Assembly: GCF_025655475.1 (NCBI RefSeq)
Contig: NZ_JAHTIK010000001.1
Span: forward strand, 578,371-642,370
Origin: Kitasatospora sp. DSM 101779
Lineage (GTDB): Bacteria; Actinomycetota; Actinomycetes; Streptomycetales; Streptomycetaceae
Direction: 5' to 3'
DNA: 64,000 bases
Below are positions 34,140-43,384 of this stretch, one piece after another (position 1 is the stretch's first letter; each line of letters starts with the position of its first letter). A program made the translations under genes and the position numbers. The notes under the pieces were generated by a model. The model was not told where the DNA came from and ran no database searches. It saw only the letters and a program-made list of their open reading frames with translations.

Positions 34140-34925
34140 GTGACCCTGAAGATCGTTGTCTGTGTGAAGTACGTGCCCGACGCGACCGGTGACCGTCGCT
34201 TCGCGGACGACACCACCACCGACCGGGAGGGCGTGGACGGCCTCCTGTCGGAGCTGGACGAGTACGGCGTGGAGCAGGCGCTGCGGATCGCGGAGGCCTC
34301 CGGTGACGCCGAGGTGACGGTGCTGACCGTCGGTCCGGACGACGCGAAGGACGCGCTGCGCAAGGCCCTGTCGATGGGTGCGGACAAGGCCGTGCACGTC
34401 AACGACGAGGACATCCACGGCTCGGACGTGATCGGTACCTCGGCGGTGCTGGCGAAGGCGCTGGAGAACACCGGGTTCGACCTGGTGGTGTGCGGCATGG
34501 CCTCCACCGACGGCACGATGGGCGTGCTGCCGGCGCTGCTCGCCGAGCGTCTGGGCGTGCCGCAGGTGACCCTGCTGTCCGAAGTGTCGGTCGAGGGCGG
34601 TGTGGTCAAGGGCCGCCGCGACGGCGACGCGGCGACCGAGCAGGTCGAGGCCGCGCTGCCGGCCGTCGTGTCGGTCACCGACCAGTCCGGCGAGGCCCGC
34701 TACCCGTCCTTCAAGGGCATCATGGCCGCGAAGAAGAAGCCGGTCGCCGAGCTCGACCTGGACGACCTGGGCATCGACGCCGACGAGGTCGGCCTGGCCG
34801 GCTCCTGGACCAAGGTCGCGGACATCACCGCCCGCCCGGCCCGTACCGCCGGCACCGTCGTCAAGGACGAGGGCGAGGGCGGCAAGCAGCTCGCCGCCTA
34901 CCTCGCCGAGCAGAAGTTCATCTGA
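34140..34925 (+). CDS. etfB: electron transfer flavoprotein beta subunit
   Basis: 261 aa. Begins TLKIVVCVKYVPDATGDRRF and contains EYGVEQALRIAEASGDAEVTVLTVGP and LVVCGMASTDGTMGVLPALLAERLG, typical of EtfB, which holds AMP and part of the ETF dimer. The GTG start follows a GGAAGGAG site, 39 bp after the dehydrogenase stop. The downstream partner is etfA after 48 bp. Confidence 0.95.
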   Translation: MTLKIVVCVKYVPDATGDRRFADDTTTDREGVDGLLSELDEYGVEQALRIAEASGDAEVTVLTVGPDDAKDALRKALSMGADKAVHVNDEDIHGSDVIGTSAVLAKALENTGFDLVVCGMASTDGTMGVLPALLAERLGVPQVTLLSEVSVEGGVVKGRRDGDAATEQVEAALPAVVSVTDQSGEARYPSFKGIMAAKKKPVAELDLDDLGIDADEVGLAGSWTKVADITARPARTAGTVVKDEGEGGKQLAAYLAEQKFI

Positions 34926-34973
34926 GCCCACGCCCAACGCGCGCATCCAACGAACGATCAGGAGCAACGAATC

Positions 34974-35930
34974 ATGGCTGAGATCCTGGTTCTCGTGGAC
35001 CACGCCGACGGCGTGGTCCGCAAGCCGGCCCTCGAACTGCTGACCCTGGCCCGCCGGATCGGCGAGCCCTCCGCCGTCGTCCTCGGTGCCGGTGCGGCCG
35101 CTGCCGACATCGCCGCCAAGGCCGCCGAGTACGGCGCCGCCAAGGTCTACACCGCCGACGCCGACGAGTTCACCTCCCAGCTCGTCGTCCCGAAGGTCGA
35201 CGCCCTCACCCAGATCGCCAAGGCCGCCGGCGCCGCCGCCGTCCTGGTCACCTCCTCCGGCGAGGGCAAGGAGGTCGCCGCCCGCGTCGCGCTGCGGCTG
35301 GGCTCCGGCATCATCACCGACGCCGTCGACCTCGAGGCCGGCGACGGCGGCCCCGTCGCCACCCAGTCGGTGTTCGCCGCCTCGTTCCAGGTCAAGTCGA
35401 CCGTGACCACCGGCACCCCGGTGATCACCGTCAAGCCGAACGCCGCCGCCCCGGAGCCGGCCCCGGCCGCCGGCACCGTCGAGCCGGTCACCGTCGCCTT
35501 CACCGGCAACGCCGCCACCGTCACCGCCCGCACCCCGCGCGTCGCCTCCGGCCGCCCCGAGCTGACCGAGGCCGCGATCGTGGTCTCCGGCGGCCGCGGC
35601 GTCGGCGCCGCCGAGGGCTTCGCCGTCGTCGAGGACCTCGCCGACGCGCTCGGCGCGGCCGTCGGCGCCTCCCGCGCCGCCGTCGACGCCGGCTGGTACC
35701 CGCACACCAACCAGGTCGGCCAGACCGGCAAGCAGGTCTCCCCGCAGCTGTACGTCGCCGCGGGCATCTCCGGCGCCATCCAGCACCGCGCCGGCATGCA
35801 GACCTCGAAGACCATCGTCGCCGTCAACAAGGACCCCGAGGCGCCGATCTTCGAACTCGTCGACTACGGCGTCGTCGGCGACCTCTTCACCGTCCTGCCC
35901 CAGCTCACCGCCGAGGCCAAGGGCCGCTGA
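34974..35930 (+). CDS. etfA: electron transfer flavoprotein alpha subunit
   Basis: 318 aa. The N-terminal [27 protein letters not shown] and the C-terminal FAD-binding half ([90 protein letters not shown]) are diagnostic. It binds the redox FAD of ETF, taking electrons from the dehydrogenase at 32949 and giving them to ETF-quinone oxidoreductase, which is not in the window. Confidence 0.95.
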   Translation: MAEILVLVDHADGVVRKPALELLTLARRIGEPSAVVLGAGAAAADIAAKAAEYGAAKVYTADADEFTSQLVVPKVDALTQIAKAAGAAAVLVTSSGEGKEVAARVALRLGSGIITDAVDLEAGDGGPVATQSVFAASFQVKSTVTTGTPVITVKPNAAAPEPAPAAGTVEPVTVAFTGNAATVTARTPRVASGRPELTEAAIVVSGGRGVGAAEGFAVVEDLADALGAAVGASRAAVDAGWYPHTNQVGQTGKQVSPQLYVAAGISGAIQHRAGMQTSKTIVAVNKDPEAPIFELVDYGVVGDLFTVLPQLTAEAKGR

Positions 35931-35970
35931 CCCGACAGCGGCCCGGTCCGCCGGGTCGCGAGGGGCCGCA

Positions 35971-36014
35971 CGCTGAGAAGCCCGGCCGGGACTCCCCGGC
36001 CGGGCTTCTCAGCG
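35971..36014. terminator. very strong terminator of the acd-etf operon
   Basis: Perfect 20-bp arms (CGCTGAGAAGCCCGGCCGGG and complement) around an ACTC tip, followed by a pyrimidine-rich run with three direct GCGTCTTCC repeats (36012-36038). Confidence 0.95.
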
Positions 36015-36116
36015 TCTTCCGCGTCTTCCGCGTCTTCCACCTCTTCGGTCGGTACGCGTCGTCGTCGTGGAGGGTTTCGCGTCCCGCCCCGGCGAGGTCG
36101 TGCCCTGAGTGCGGTG

Positions 36117-36848
36117 TCAGTCGCGCTGGAGGCTGGCCTCGACGTCCCTGACGACGCGCCACATCGGGGTACGGCGCTTGGCGATGACGACCACCACGTC
36201 GTCCTCGTCCTCCTCGACGGCCGGCTGGGCCTGCGGCTTGGCGGGCCAGGCGTTGCGGACGTACTCGAGGGCGCGGTCCACCTCGGCCTCGGCGTCGCCC
36301 TGCCCGTTGGCGCGTAGCCAGGAGCGCAGGCCGTGGTTGTGCGCGGCGACCACGGCCGCGGCGACGACGTCGGCCCGCAGGGTGCCGTCCTTGCGGGCGG
36401 CGAACCGGCCGCGCAGGTAGTCGGCGAGGGTGCGCTCGTACCGCCAGACGACGGAGAGTTCGTAGGCGCGCAGGCCCGGGACCTTCCGGGTGAGGCGGTA
36501 GCGCTGCACCGAGAAGGTGGGGTTCTCGGCGTACATCCGCAGGACGAGCCGGGCGGCGTCGCAGACCTTGAGGACGGGGTCGTCGGTGTCCGCGCTCTCC
36601 TGCAGGAAGGCCGTCATGTCGGCCAGGCACTGCTCGTGGTCGGGGAAGACCACGTCCTCCTTGGAGGGGAAGTAGCGGAAGAAGGAGCGGCGGCCGACCC
36701 CGGCCAGGCCGACGATGTCGTCGATGGTGGTCTGCTCGTAGCCCCGGTCGAGGAAGAGCTGGAAGGCGGCCGCGATCAGGGAGTCGCGCATCGCGGGCTT
36801 CCCGGTGGCGGCCGCGGTCTCTCCCTCGGTCTTCTGCGGGTTGCTCAT
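36117..36848 (-). CDS. TetR-family regulator
   Basis: 243 aa. The N-terminal HTH is clear: [49 protein letters not shown] (about 20-68). The C-terminus carries an acidic linker ([32 protein letters not shown]). It lies just after the acd-etf operon and may regulate fatty-acid genes, a common link for such regulators, but no shared operator was found there. A near-perfect dyad is 34 bp upstream of its ATG (36882-36897), consistent with autoregulation. Confidence 0.85.
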   Translation of the reverse strand: MSNPQKTEGETAAATGKPAMRDSLIAAAFQLFLDRGYEQTTIDDIVGLAGVGRRSFFRYFPSKEDVVFPDHEQCLADMTAFLQESADTDDPVLKVCDAARLVLRMYAENPTFSVQRYRLTRKVPGLRAYELSVVWRYERTLADYLRGRFAARKDGTLRADVVAAAVVAAHNHGLRSWLRANGQGDAEAEVDRALEYVRNAWPAKPQAQPAVEEDEDDVVVVIAKRRTPMWRVVRDVEASLQRD

Positions 36849-36881
36849 GCCGTGAACCTAGCACCAATCACGCAAGAGGGC

Positions 36882-36897
36882 ACTCAGTGCACTGTGT
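36882..36897. promoter_or_regulatory. dyad upstream of the TetR gene at 36117
   Basis: ACTCAGTGCACTGTGT is a 16-bp inverted repeat with one mismatched pair and a perfect CAGTGCACTG core. Likely autoregulatory site. Confidence 0.6.
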
Positions 36898-36919
36898 CGA
36901 CGGTACTCGGTGTTGCACA

Positions 36920-37981
36920 TCACCCTGCGGCGCCGTCGATCCGCCGGACGGCGCCGAGGACGTCCAGCATCAGGTCCGGGTCCGCACCGTCCGGGGCGTG
37001 CACCGACAGCCGGGTGACGACGCCCGTGTACCGGCGGTGGATCTCCCGGGCCGCCGCAGCCGGCTCGCCCGCCACGGCGAAGGCGTCGAACACCTCGTCG
37101 TCGATCAGCTCGCCCATCTCCTGCCAGCGGCCGCGGACGGAGAGCGGGTGCAGCTCGTCGTGCAGGGCGCCCCAGCCGTGCGCCTCCAGCACCGGGCGGT
37201 AGGCCGGCGTGGAGGCGTAGAAGGCGATCCGCTCGCGGACCCCGCGGACGTTGGCGACCAGCTCCTCCTCGGTGCGCCCGGTGGCGGTGAGCACCGAGCC
37301 GACCACCTCGAACGGGCGGGCGGTCCACGGCTCGGCGCCGGCTTCCGCCTTGGCGCGGGCGGCGTGCACGGCGGGCAGCACCGTCCCGGTGAGGTGCTGC
37401 ACCGAGCTGAAGGGGTGGCAGATCAGGCCGTCCGCGACGGCGCCCGCCGCCCGGGTCATCAGCGGGCCGACGCCGGCCAGCAGGATCGGCGGGGTACCTG
37501 CCTCGACCGGCTCCGGCGCGAACACCGGGGTCATCAGGGTGTGGCTGTAGAAGTCGCCGCGGAAGGCCAGGCGTTCGCCGGTCTGCCAGCTGTGCCAGAT
37601 CGCCCGGACGGCGGCCACGTACTCCGTCATCCGGGCGGCCGGGCTGCCCCAGGGCATGCCGAAGCGGCGCACCACGTGCGGCTTCACCTGGGAGCCGAGG
37701 CCCACCACGGCCCGGCCGCCGGACGCCTCGTGCACGCCCCATGCCTCGTAGGCGAGGGTCATCGGGGTGCGGGCGAAGGCGATGGCCACGCCGGTGGCGA
37801 GTTCGATCGACTCCGTGCGGTCGGCCGCCCGGGCCAGCTGGAGGAACGGGTCGTAGGAGGTCTCGGAGAGGGTGAAGCGGTCGATGCCGCGGCGCTCGGC
37901 CGCCACGGCCGCGGCCGGGACGCCGGCCGGCCTGCAGGTGGCGGTCGCCTCCAGGCGGAGCGGGGCGGGGATCTCGGGCAT
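36920..37981 (-). CDS. LLM-class F420-dependent oxidoreductase
   Basis: 353 aa, luciferase-like TIM barrel. FTLSETSYDPFLQLARAADRTESIELATGVAIAFARTPMTLAYEAWGVHEASGGRAVVGLGSQVKPHVVRRFG is typical of the TIGR03617 type. LLAGVGPLMTRAAGAVADGLICHPFSSVQHL gives the C-terminal half. These cytoplasmic enzymes use F420 or FMN; the substrate is unknown. ATG at 37981, with GGAGAAGCCC upstream. It lies upstream of the TetR gene, same strand. The promoter region holds repeated elements (38061-38195). Confidence 0.85.
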   Translation of the reverse strand: MPEIPAPLRLEATATCRPAGVPAAAVAAERRGIDRFTLSETSYDPFLQLARAADRTESIELATGVAIAFARTPMTLAYEAWGVHEASGGRAVVGLGSQVKPHVVRRFGMPWGSPAARMTEYVAAVRAIWHSWQTGERLAFRGDFYSHTLMTPVFAPEPVEAGTPPILLAGVGPLMTRAAGAVADGLICHPFSSVQHLTGTVLPAVHAARAKAEAGAEPWTARPFEVVGSVLTATGRTEEELVANVRGVRERIAFYASTPAYRPVLEAHGWGALHDELHPLSVRGRWQEMGELIDDEVFDAFAVAGEPAAAAREIHRRYTGVVTRLSVHAPDGADPDLMLDVLGAVRRIDGAAG

Positions 37982-38060
37982 GGGCTTCTCCTCCGTGGGA
38001 CACCGGCCGGCCGGGCGTGGTCCCGGCCGGCCGGTCTCCATGATGACGGGCGCAGGTGCT

Positions 38061-38195
38061 CCCGTTCACGAGCGCGGGTGGTCTCGTTCACGAGCGCGGC
38101 TGGTCCCAGTCAGGGGCGCGGGGAACTGCGCAGTCCGGGATTGGGCATCGCTGCGCAGTAGGGCCGAGCCCTGGTCCGCACAGCACCCCGCATCC
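38061..38195. repeat. interspersed repeat copy 2 plus a 22-bp tandem pair
   Basis: The box at 38112-38138 (AGGGGCGCGGGGAACTGCGC then AGTCCGG) and the box at 38169-38195 (CCCTGGTCCGCACAGCACCC onward) both recur at 48772-48850. Before them a 22-bp unit with GTTCACGAGCGCGG is tandemly doubled (38061-38105). The whole 37982-38275 interval has no gene. Confidence 0.7.
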
Positions 38196-38275
38196 CCATG
38201 GGGCGGTTCTCCCCCGACCTCGGCCGGGAGGTGCCCCCACGCGCCGCCCCTGGTGTTCGGCCCCGCCCGGCGACC

Positions 38276-40381
38276 TCAGGGGGCCGCGGCGTAGCCGGCG
38301 GGGCGGGTGGTGAAGGTGCCCCGGCCCTGGGTGCGGCTGCGGAGGCGGGTCGCGTAGCCGAACAGTTCGGCGAGCGGCACGGTGGCGGTGACCTGGGCCG
38401 TGCCGGCCCGGACGGTCTGTCCGGTGACCCGTCCGCGGCGGGCCGCGAGGTCGCCGATCACCGCGCCGACGGCGTCGTCGGGTGCGGTGGCGGTGACGTC
38501 GACCACCGGTTCGAGCAGGGTCATCCGGGCGGCGCGCAGCGCCTCCCGGAGGCCGAGCCGCCCGGCGGTGCGGAACGCCGTCTCGGAGGAGTCCTTGACG
38601 TGCGTGGCGCCGTCCGTGAGCGTGACCCGCAGGCCGGTGACCTGGTGGCCGCCGAGCGGGCCCTCGGCAAGGGCGTCGCGGCAGCCGGCCTCGACCGCCT
38701 GGACGTACTCGCGCGGGACGCGTCCGCCGGTGACGGTGGATCGGAACTCGAAGCGGTTCGATCCGGCGTCCCCGCCCGTGCCGGGCTGCGGGTCCGGCCC
38801 CAGCGGTTCCACGTCGAGGACGACGTGGGCGAACTGGCCGGCGCCGCCCTCCTGCTTGACGTGCCGGTAGACCAGCCCGGTGACGCCCTCGGTGACGGTC
38901 TCCCGGTAGGAGACCTGGGGGCGGCCGACGGCGACCTCCGGGCCGCCCGCGCGGCGGATCTTCTCCACGGCGACCTCCAGGTGGAGTTCCCCCATGCCGG
39001 ACAGCAGGACCTGTCCGGTTTCGGGGTCGGTGCGGACGGTGAGCGACGGGTCCTCCTCGACGAGCCGGGCGAGCGCGGTGGCCAGCCGTTCGGTGTCGGC
39101 GCTGCGGCGTGCCTCGACGGCCACCGAGACGACCGGGTCGGCGGTGGTCGGGGGTTCGAGGACGAGCGGTGCCGTGGGGGTGCAGAGGGTGGCGCCCGCC
39201 CGGGTCGTCTTCGGTCCGATGACGGCGACGATGTCGCCGGCCGCGGCGCGGTCGGTCTCGGCATGCCGGTCGGCCTGGACGTGCACGATGCGGGCGATCC
39301 GCTCGGTGCGGCCGGTTGCGGTGTCGAGCACGGTGTCCCCCTTCGTGACGGTTCCGGAGTAGACGCGGAGGTAGGTGAGGCGGCCGGTGGCCGTGGCGTT
39401 GACCTTGAAGGCGAGGGCAGCGAACGGCGCCGCCGGGTCGGCGGGGCGGTGCTGTTCGGTGCCGTCCAGGGTGCCGCGGACGGCCGGCACGTCCAGTGGG
39501 GACGGCAGGTAGTCCACGACGGCCTGGAGCAGCGGTTCGATGCCGCGGTTGCGGTAGGCGGAGCCGCAGAGCACCACGACGGCCTCGCCGGTGCGGGTGA
39601 GGTCGCGCAGGGCCGCGGCGAGGCTCTCGGCGGAGAGCGTGCCGCGGGTGCAGAACTCCTCCAGGGCGGCCGGGTGGAGTTCGGCGACCGCCTCCTCGAG
39701 GGCGCGGCGGCGCCGCTCGGCCTCGTCGCGGAGCGCCTCGGGCACGGGGCCCTCCTCGCAGCCGTCGCGGCCGTCGGTCCACACCTGGGCGCGCATCCGG
39801 AGCAGGTCGACGACGCCGGTGAAGCCGTCCTCGCGGCCGATCGGCAGTTGCACCGCCAACGGGTTCGGGTGGAGCCGGTCCCGGACGGAGGCGACCGCGG
39901 TGTCGAGGTCGGCGCCGGCGCGGTCCAGCTTGTTGACGAAGGCGATCCGGGGCACGCCGTGCCGGTCGGCCTGCCGCCACACCGCCTCGCTCTGCGGTTC
40001 GACGCCCGCCACGGCGTCGAAGACGGCGACGGCGCCGTCGAGGACGCGCAGCGAGCGTTCGACCTCGTCGAAGAAGTCGACGTGGCCGGGGGTGTCGATC
40101 AGGTTGATCCGGTGGCCGTCCCAGGAGCAGCTGACGGCGGCGGCGAAGATGGTGATGCCGCGATCGCGTTCCTGCGGGTCGAAGTCGGTGACGGTGGTGC
40201 CCTCGTGGACCTCGCCGCGCCGGTGGACGGCGCCGGTGAGGTACAGCACCCGCTCGGTGACGGTGGTCTTGCCGGCGTCGACGTGGGCGAGGATGCCCAG
40301 GTTTCGGACGTGTGCCGGCAGGCCGGCGGGGCGGGTGGCGGCAGGGGTGGTGACGGTAGGTCGGTTCAGGTCGGTGCGCAC
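38276..40381 (-). CDS. elongation factor G paralogue
   Basis: 701 aa, full EF-G length. GTPase motifs: AHVDAGKTT (32-40), DTPGH (96-100), NKLD (150-153). Then the EF-G insert [16 protein letters not shown] and domains II-V ([55 protein letters not shown], domain IV loop HVKDSSE where canonical EF-G usually has HDVDSSE). The usual rpsL-rpsG-fusA-tuf neighbours are absent. A leader ORF and a WblC-like promoter precede it, so I infer an inducible second EF-G, perhaps for antibiotic stress on ribosomes. Fusidic-acid or other protection is possible but not shown. Confidence 0.9.
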   Translation of the reverse strand: MRTDLNRPTVTTPAATRPAGLPAHVRNLGILAHVDAGKTTVTERVLYLTGAVHRRGEVHEGTTVTDFDPQERDRGITIFAAAVSCSWDGHRINLIDTPGHVDFFDEVERSLRVLDGAVAVFDAVAGVEPQSEAVWRQADRHGVPRIAFVNKLDRAGADLDTAVASVRDRLHPNPLAVQLPIGREDGFTGVVDLLRMRAQVWTDGRDGCEEGPVPEALRDEAERRRRALEEAVAELHPAALEEFCTRGTLSAESLAAALRDLTRTGEAVVVLCGSAYRNRGIEPLLQAVVDYLPSPLDVPAVRGTLDGTEQHRPADPAAPFAALAFKVNATATGRLTYLRVYSGTVTKGDTVLDTATGRTERIARIVHVQADRHAETDRAAAGDIVAVIGPKTTRAGATLCTPTAPLVLEPPTTADPVVSVAVEARRSADTERLATALARLVEEDPSLTVRTDPETGQVLLSGMGELHLEVAVEKIRRAGGPEVAVGRPQVSYRETVTEGVTGLVYRHVKQEGGAGQFAHVVLDVEPLGPDPQPGTGGDAGSNRFEFRSTVTGGRVPREYVQAVEAGCRDALAEGPLGGHQVTGLRVTLTDGATHVKDSSETAFRTAGRLGLREALRAARMTLLEPVVDVTATAPDDAVGAVIGDLAARRGRVTGQTVRAGTAQVTATVPLAELFGYATRLRSRTQGRGTFTTRPAGYAAAP

Positions 40382-40559
40382 GGCCCGGTGCCTTTCGCTG
40401 GTTCGGGATGTCTGGGCGGCGCGATTTCCGGACGGTGCGGAGCGGTCCCCGTGCCCCGGTCGGGCGGCTGCGTGTCGGCGCGGCGTCGGCCGCGGTCGTG
40501 CCGGCCCTGCCGGGGAGTCCGGCGGGCGGGCGCAGGGTGGGACGGGGGCGGAGCGGGGC

Positions 40560-40676
40560 TCAGGCGTTCGTCACGGACCTCCGGTGCGGGCCGCGCAGCC
40601 TGCACCGGGTCGACGGAGACACCAGGATCACCTCGTAGCGCGAGGAGGGGACGACGGCGGCGGTGCGGTTGCGCAC
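40560..40676 (-). CDS. leader ORF upstream of the EF-G paralogue (38 aa)
   Basis: GTG at 40676 with GAGGGGAG seven bases upstream; product [20 protein letters not shown] then [18 protein letters not shown]. Arg-rich end. Such uORFs sense stalled ribosomes upstream of ribosome-related resistance genes in actinomycetes. It ends 178 bp before the EF-G ATG. No protein family is recognised, and the small size leaves doubt; the ribosome site and position support translation. Confidence 0.6.
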   Translation of the reverse strand: MRNRTAAVVPSSRYEVILVSPSTRCRLRGPHRRSVTNA

Positions 40677-40737
40677 GGCTCGGCTCCCCTCGACTCGTCG
40701 TGGCGCGCACCTGACCTGTGGCGCGCGGCTCGCGATG

Positions 40738-40776
40738 AGTCTAGGGAGGGTGTCGGCGGGAGGGCACGCGATTTTT
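40738..40776 (-). promoter_or_regulatory. WblC/WhiB7-like promoter of the EF-G paralogue
   Basis: Minus strand: AAAAAT (40776-40771) in otherwise very GC-rich DNA, four bases, a weak -35 (TGCCCT, 40766-40761), a 17-bp spacer and a -10 TAGACT (40743-40738), leading into the leader ORF. An AT-rich box just upstream of a poor -35 is the known arrangement of WhiB7/WblC-dependent promoters. Confidence 0.55.
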
Positions 40777-40795
40777 CGCAGCCGCCGGCACCCGC

Positions 40796-42067
40796 TCAGT
40801 CCGTCGAGGGCACAGGCGTCCTGACGGCGGATCGGGGGCCGGGGGCGGCCGGTGCGCGCAGGGTGCGGACGGCGGGGACGGCGAGGACGGCGGAGCAGGC
40901 GGCGACCTGCCAGAGGGCGCCGAGGGCGAGGACGCGGCCGGTGCCGAGGTGGGCGGCGAGCGGGCCGGCGGCGGCGAGGCCGATCGGGCCGAGCACGAAG
41001 GCGCCGAGCGCCTCGAAGGAGTGGACGCGGCCGAGCGCCTCGGCGGGGACGTGCTGTTGGGTGGCTGTGGTGTACAGGGTGTCGCAGACGGCGGTGCCGA
41101 TGCCGGCGACCAGGGCGGCGAGGGCGGTCGTGGCGGCACCGGCGCCGGCGGCGAGCGCGGCGGAGGGCAGTGCCCAGCCGAGGGCGGCGAGGGTGGCGAC
41201 GGCCAGTGGTCGGCGGGGCCGGCGTCCGAGCACGAGCAGGCCGCCGAGGACGGCGCCCGCGCCGTAGGCGGCCATGACGGTGCCCCAGGCGGCGGCGCCG
41301 CCGAGCCGCTGGTGGGCGAGCAGCGGGCCGAGGACCAGGAACGGCGCCCACACCAGCAGGTTGAACAGGCCCATCTGGGCGGTCGTCAGCCAGAGCCAGG
41401 TCCGCGAGCGGAACTCCGTCCAGCCGTGCCGCAGGTCGTCGAGCAGCGTGTCGGCGCGGCCGCGGCGTGCGGTCGGCACGACGACCGTGGCGAGGGCGAG
41501 GGCACTGGCCGCGTAGGAGGCGGCGTCGAGGGCGAGCACGGTGGCGGGGCCGGCGGCTGCCACCAGCAGGCCGGCGAGTGCCGGGCCGGCCACGGTGGTG
41601 GTCGAACGGGCCAGTCCGAGGAGGCTGTTGGCGTCGGCGAGGCGGGCCGGGTCGCGGACCAGGGCGGGGACGAGCGCGCCGAGCGCGGGGAGGCAGAAGC
41701 CCTCGCCGAGGCCCCAGAGGGCGACCAGTGCGGCCGTTCCCCACAGTGGTGGACGGTCCGTCAGCAGCAGGGCGGCGAGGGCGGCCTGCACGGCGCAGCG
41801 CAGCAGGTCGGCGGCGAGGGCCACCCGGCGTGCGCCGAGCCGGTCGGCGAGGATGCCGCCGACCGGCAGCACGAGGACGACCGGGACGATCCGCGCGGCC
41901 ATCACCGTGCCGAGTGCGGTGCCGTCACCGCCGCCGTCGAGGACGGCGAAGGCCACGGCGACCGATGCCGTCGTCGAGCCGAGCATCGAGGTGGTGTGGC
42001 CGAGCCAGTAGCGGCGGAAGGCGTGCTCGCGCAACAGGGCCCAGCGGCCCTGGGTCTTCGGGGTCAT
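40796..42067 (-). CDS. MFS transporter (DHA3/EntS-MefA type)
   Basis: 423 aa, about twelve membrane helices. The first loop carries LPVGGILADRLGARRVALAADLLR, the MFS motif A of the EntS/macrolide-efflux branch, and LARSTTTVAGPALAGLLVAAAG. Exports small molecules; the substrate is unknown. It lies directly upstream of the EF-G promoter on the same strand, an arrangement consistent with a small resistance locus. ATG at 42067 is chosen as the family start. It diverges from the integrase-like gene at 42195. Confidence 0.85.
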   Translation of the reverse strand: MTPKTQGRWALLREHAFRRYWLGHTTSMLGSTTASVAVAFAVLDGGGDGTALGTVMAARIVPVVLVLPVGGILADRLGARRVALAADLLRCAVQAALAALLLTDRPPLWGTAALVALWGLGEGFCLPALGALVPALVRDPARLADANSLLGLARSTTTVAGPALAGLLVAAAGPATVLALDAASYAASALALATVVVPTARRGRADTLLDDLRHGWTEFRSRTWLWLTTAQMGLFNLLVWAPFLVLGPLLAHQRLGGAAAWGTVMAAYGAGAVLGGLLVLGRRPRRPLAVATLAALGWALPSAALAAGAGAATTALAALVAGIGTAVCDTLYTTATQQHVPAEALGRVHSFEALGAFVLGPIGLAAAGPLAAHLGTGRVLALGALWQVAACSAVLAVPAVRTLRAPAAPGPRSAVRTPVPSTD

Positions 42068-42140
42068 GCTCCGAGTCTCGCGGCGCTGAGCCGCACCGCA
42101 CAAGCATTCTTGAGTCCTCTCGACGCAACGATCGCGTTCC

Positions 42141-42206
42141 GCAGTAAACGACCCCCGCGGAGGTTGAGAGCGATTGCAGTGTTCTAATGGCGGGGTGATT
42201 TACTGC
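42141..42206. repeat. imperfect inverted repeat flanking the integrase start
   Basis: GCAGTAAACGACCCCCG (42141-42157) faces CGGGGTGATTTACTGC (42191-42206), 14 or so matching bases, gap 33 bp. It may be an operator of the divergent pair or a relic recombination site. Confidence 0.45.
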
Positions 42207-43010
42207 GACAGCCGCACGCCTGTGGAGTACGCCGTCGCCGTGGAGGACTATCTCGCCGCGGCGCCGCTCGGCGACGGCTCGCGTCGGGTGTACCGGATCG
42301 CACTGGCCAACTGGGCCTGGCTGCTGGCCGGCCGGCCTGTTCCGGCGGGTTCGGCCCGGCGGGGTGCCGTGCCGCCGGTGCTGCCGCTCGCGGTGCTGGA
42401 CGGCGACGGTGCCGCGGAGCTGCTGCGGACCGCACTGGCCCGGCGCGCGGCGGAGGCCGATCCGCGGACCCTCAACCGGGAGCTGTCGATCCTGCGGGGT
42501 GCGCTCTGCTGGTGGCGGGGGCAGGGCTGGCTCGCCACCGATCCGGCGGCCGGGCTGCGGCCGCCGCAGCTGCCGGACCCGGCGGGGGCGGCACTGGGCC
42601 CGGAGGAGCTGCGCGCGGTGCTCGCGCTGCGGGTCCCGCTGCGCGAGAAGCTGACCTGGCGGCTGCTGAACGAGAGCGGCGCGGGCGTGGAGGCGGTGCT
42701 GGCGCTGAACGTGGACGACCTCGACCTGCTGCACCGGCGCAGCCGGCCGTACCCGGGCCGGCCGGCCGTGCACTGGCGGGCCGCCAGTGCACGGCTGTTG
42801 CCGCTGCTGATCGCGGGCCGCTCGGACGGTCCGCTGCTGCTGACCGAGCGCCGGGCACCGGTCGGCACCCCCGCGGCCGACCGCTGCCCGTACACCGGTC
42901 GCAGCCGGCTCTCCTACCGGCGGGCCGCCGAGCTGTTCACCACGGCGACCCGCCGGCTGGACCCGGCGGGCCGCGGTTACACGCTGCACCAGCTCCGGCC
43001 CCGAGCCTGA
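42195..43010 (+). pseudogene. truncated tyrosine recombinase-like protein lacking catalytic residues
   Basis: 271 aa. An N-terminal SAM-like domain and the first half of the catalytic domain are plain: LSILRGALCWWRGQGWLATDPAAGLRPP, LTWRLLNESGAGVEAVLALNVDDLDL, GPLLLTERRAPVG and TLHQLRPRA. Relatives have GARAEEVLALN, so the first catalytic Arg has become Gly164. The sequence stops right after the HxxR motif (265-268), so the second His and the Tyr nucleophile are missing. It cannot recombine DNA. It may be a relic or a DNA-binding remnant. Confidence 0.7.
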
Positions 43011-43032
43011 CCCTCGGCCGCGTGCGGGCGGG

Positions 43033-43380
43033 TCAGGCTCGCAGGACCGCCTCGATCAGGTAGCCGATCGGGCAGGTGCCGGTGTCGGTGGCGGAGGTCT
43101 TGACCCGGCCGACGGAGACCTTGGAGTCGCCGTCCTGGACGGGCACGCCGACCCGGCCGCCCGCGGAGGTGACGGTCAGGGCGGAGACCCGCCAGGAGCG
43201 GGAGGTGTCGTTCCAGACGGCGATGCGCAGCTGGGCGTCGCCGAAGTCGCAGCCGAAGGACAGGTAGACCGGGCCCCAGCCGACCGCGCCGCCGTTCTGC
43301 GGCGGCAGCGGGACGAGGGTGGCGTTTTCGGGGTGGCCGTCCAGGAAACCGGGCTCGATCCGGCCGATCACGAGTGCCAC
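43033..43380 (-). CDS. small partner of the amidase, hypothetical
   Basis: 115 aa. ALVIGRIEPGFLDGHPENATLVPLPPQNGG then a beta-rich body (WGPVYLSFGCDFGDAQLRIAVWNDTSRSWRVSALTVTSAGGRVGVPVQDG). Looks like a small beta-sandwich, possibly a cell-wall- or sugar-binding module. It starts 4 bp after the stop of the amidase gene, so the two are translationally linked. No signal peptide and no recognised family. Confidence 0.6.
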   Translation of the reverse strand: MALVIGRIEPGFLDGHPENATLVPLPPQNGGAVGWGPVYLSFGCDFGDAQLRIAVWNDTSRSWRVSALTVTSAGGRVGVPVQDGDSKVSVGRVKTSATDTGTCPIGYLIEAVLRA

Positions 43381-43384
43381 GGTG

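Noticed and set aside
32790..35786. A 998-codon open frame on the minus strand opposite the acyl-CoA dehydrogenase and etf genes
   Set aside because: It is a GC-driven antisense shadow: it lies exactly opposite three well-conserved genes, is low-complexity (Gly/Val/Asp) and has no recognisable domain.
38276..40381. EF-G paralogue as a tetracycline ribosomal-protection protein (Tet(M)/OtrA)
   Set aside because: It has the EF-G insert [16 protein letters not shown] and EF-G-type length, and the G-domain context follows EF-G rather than OtrA.
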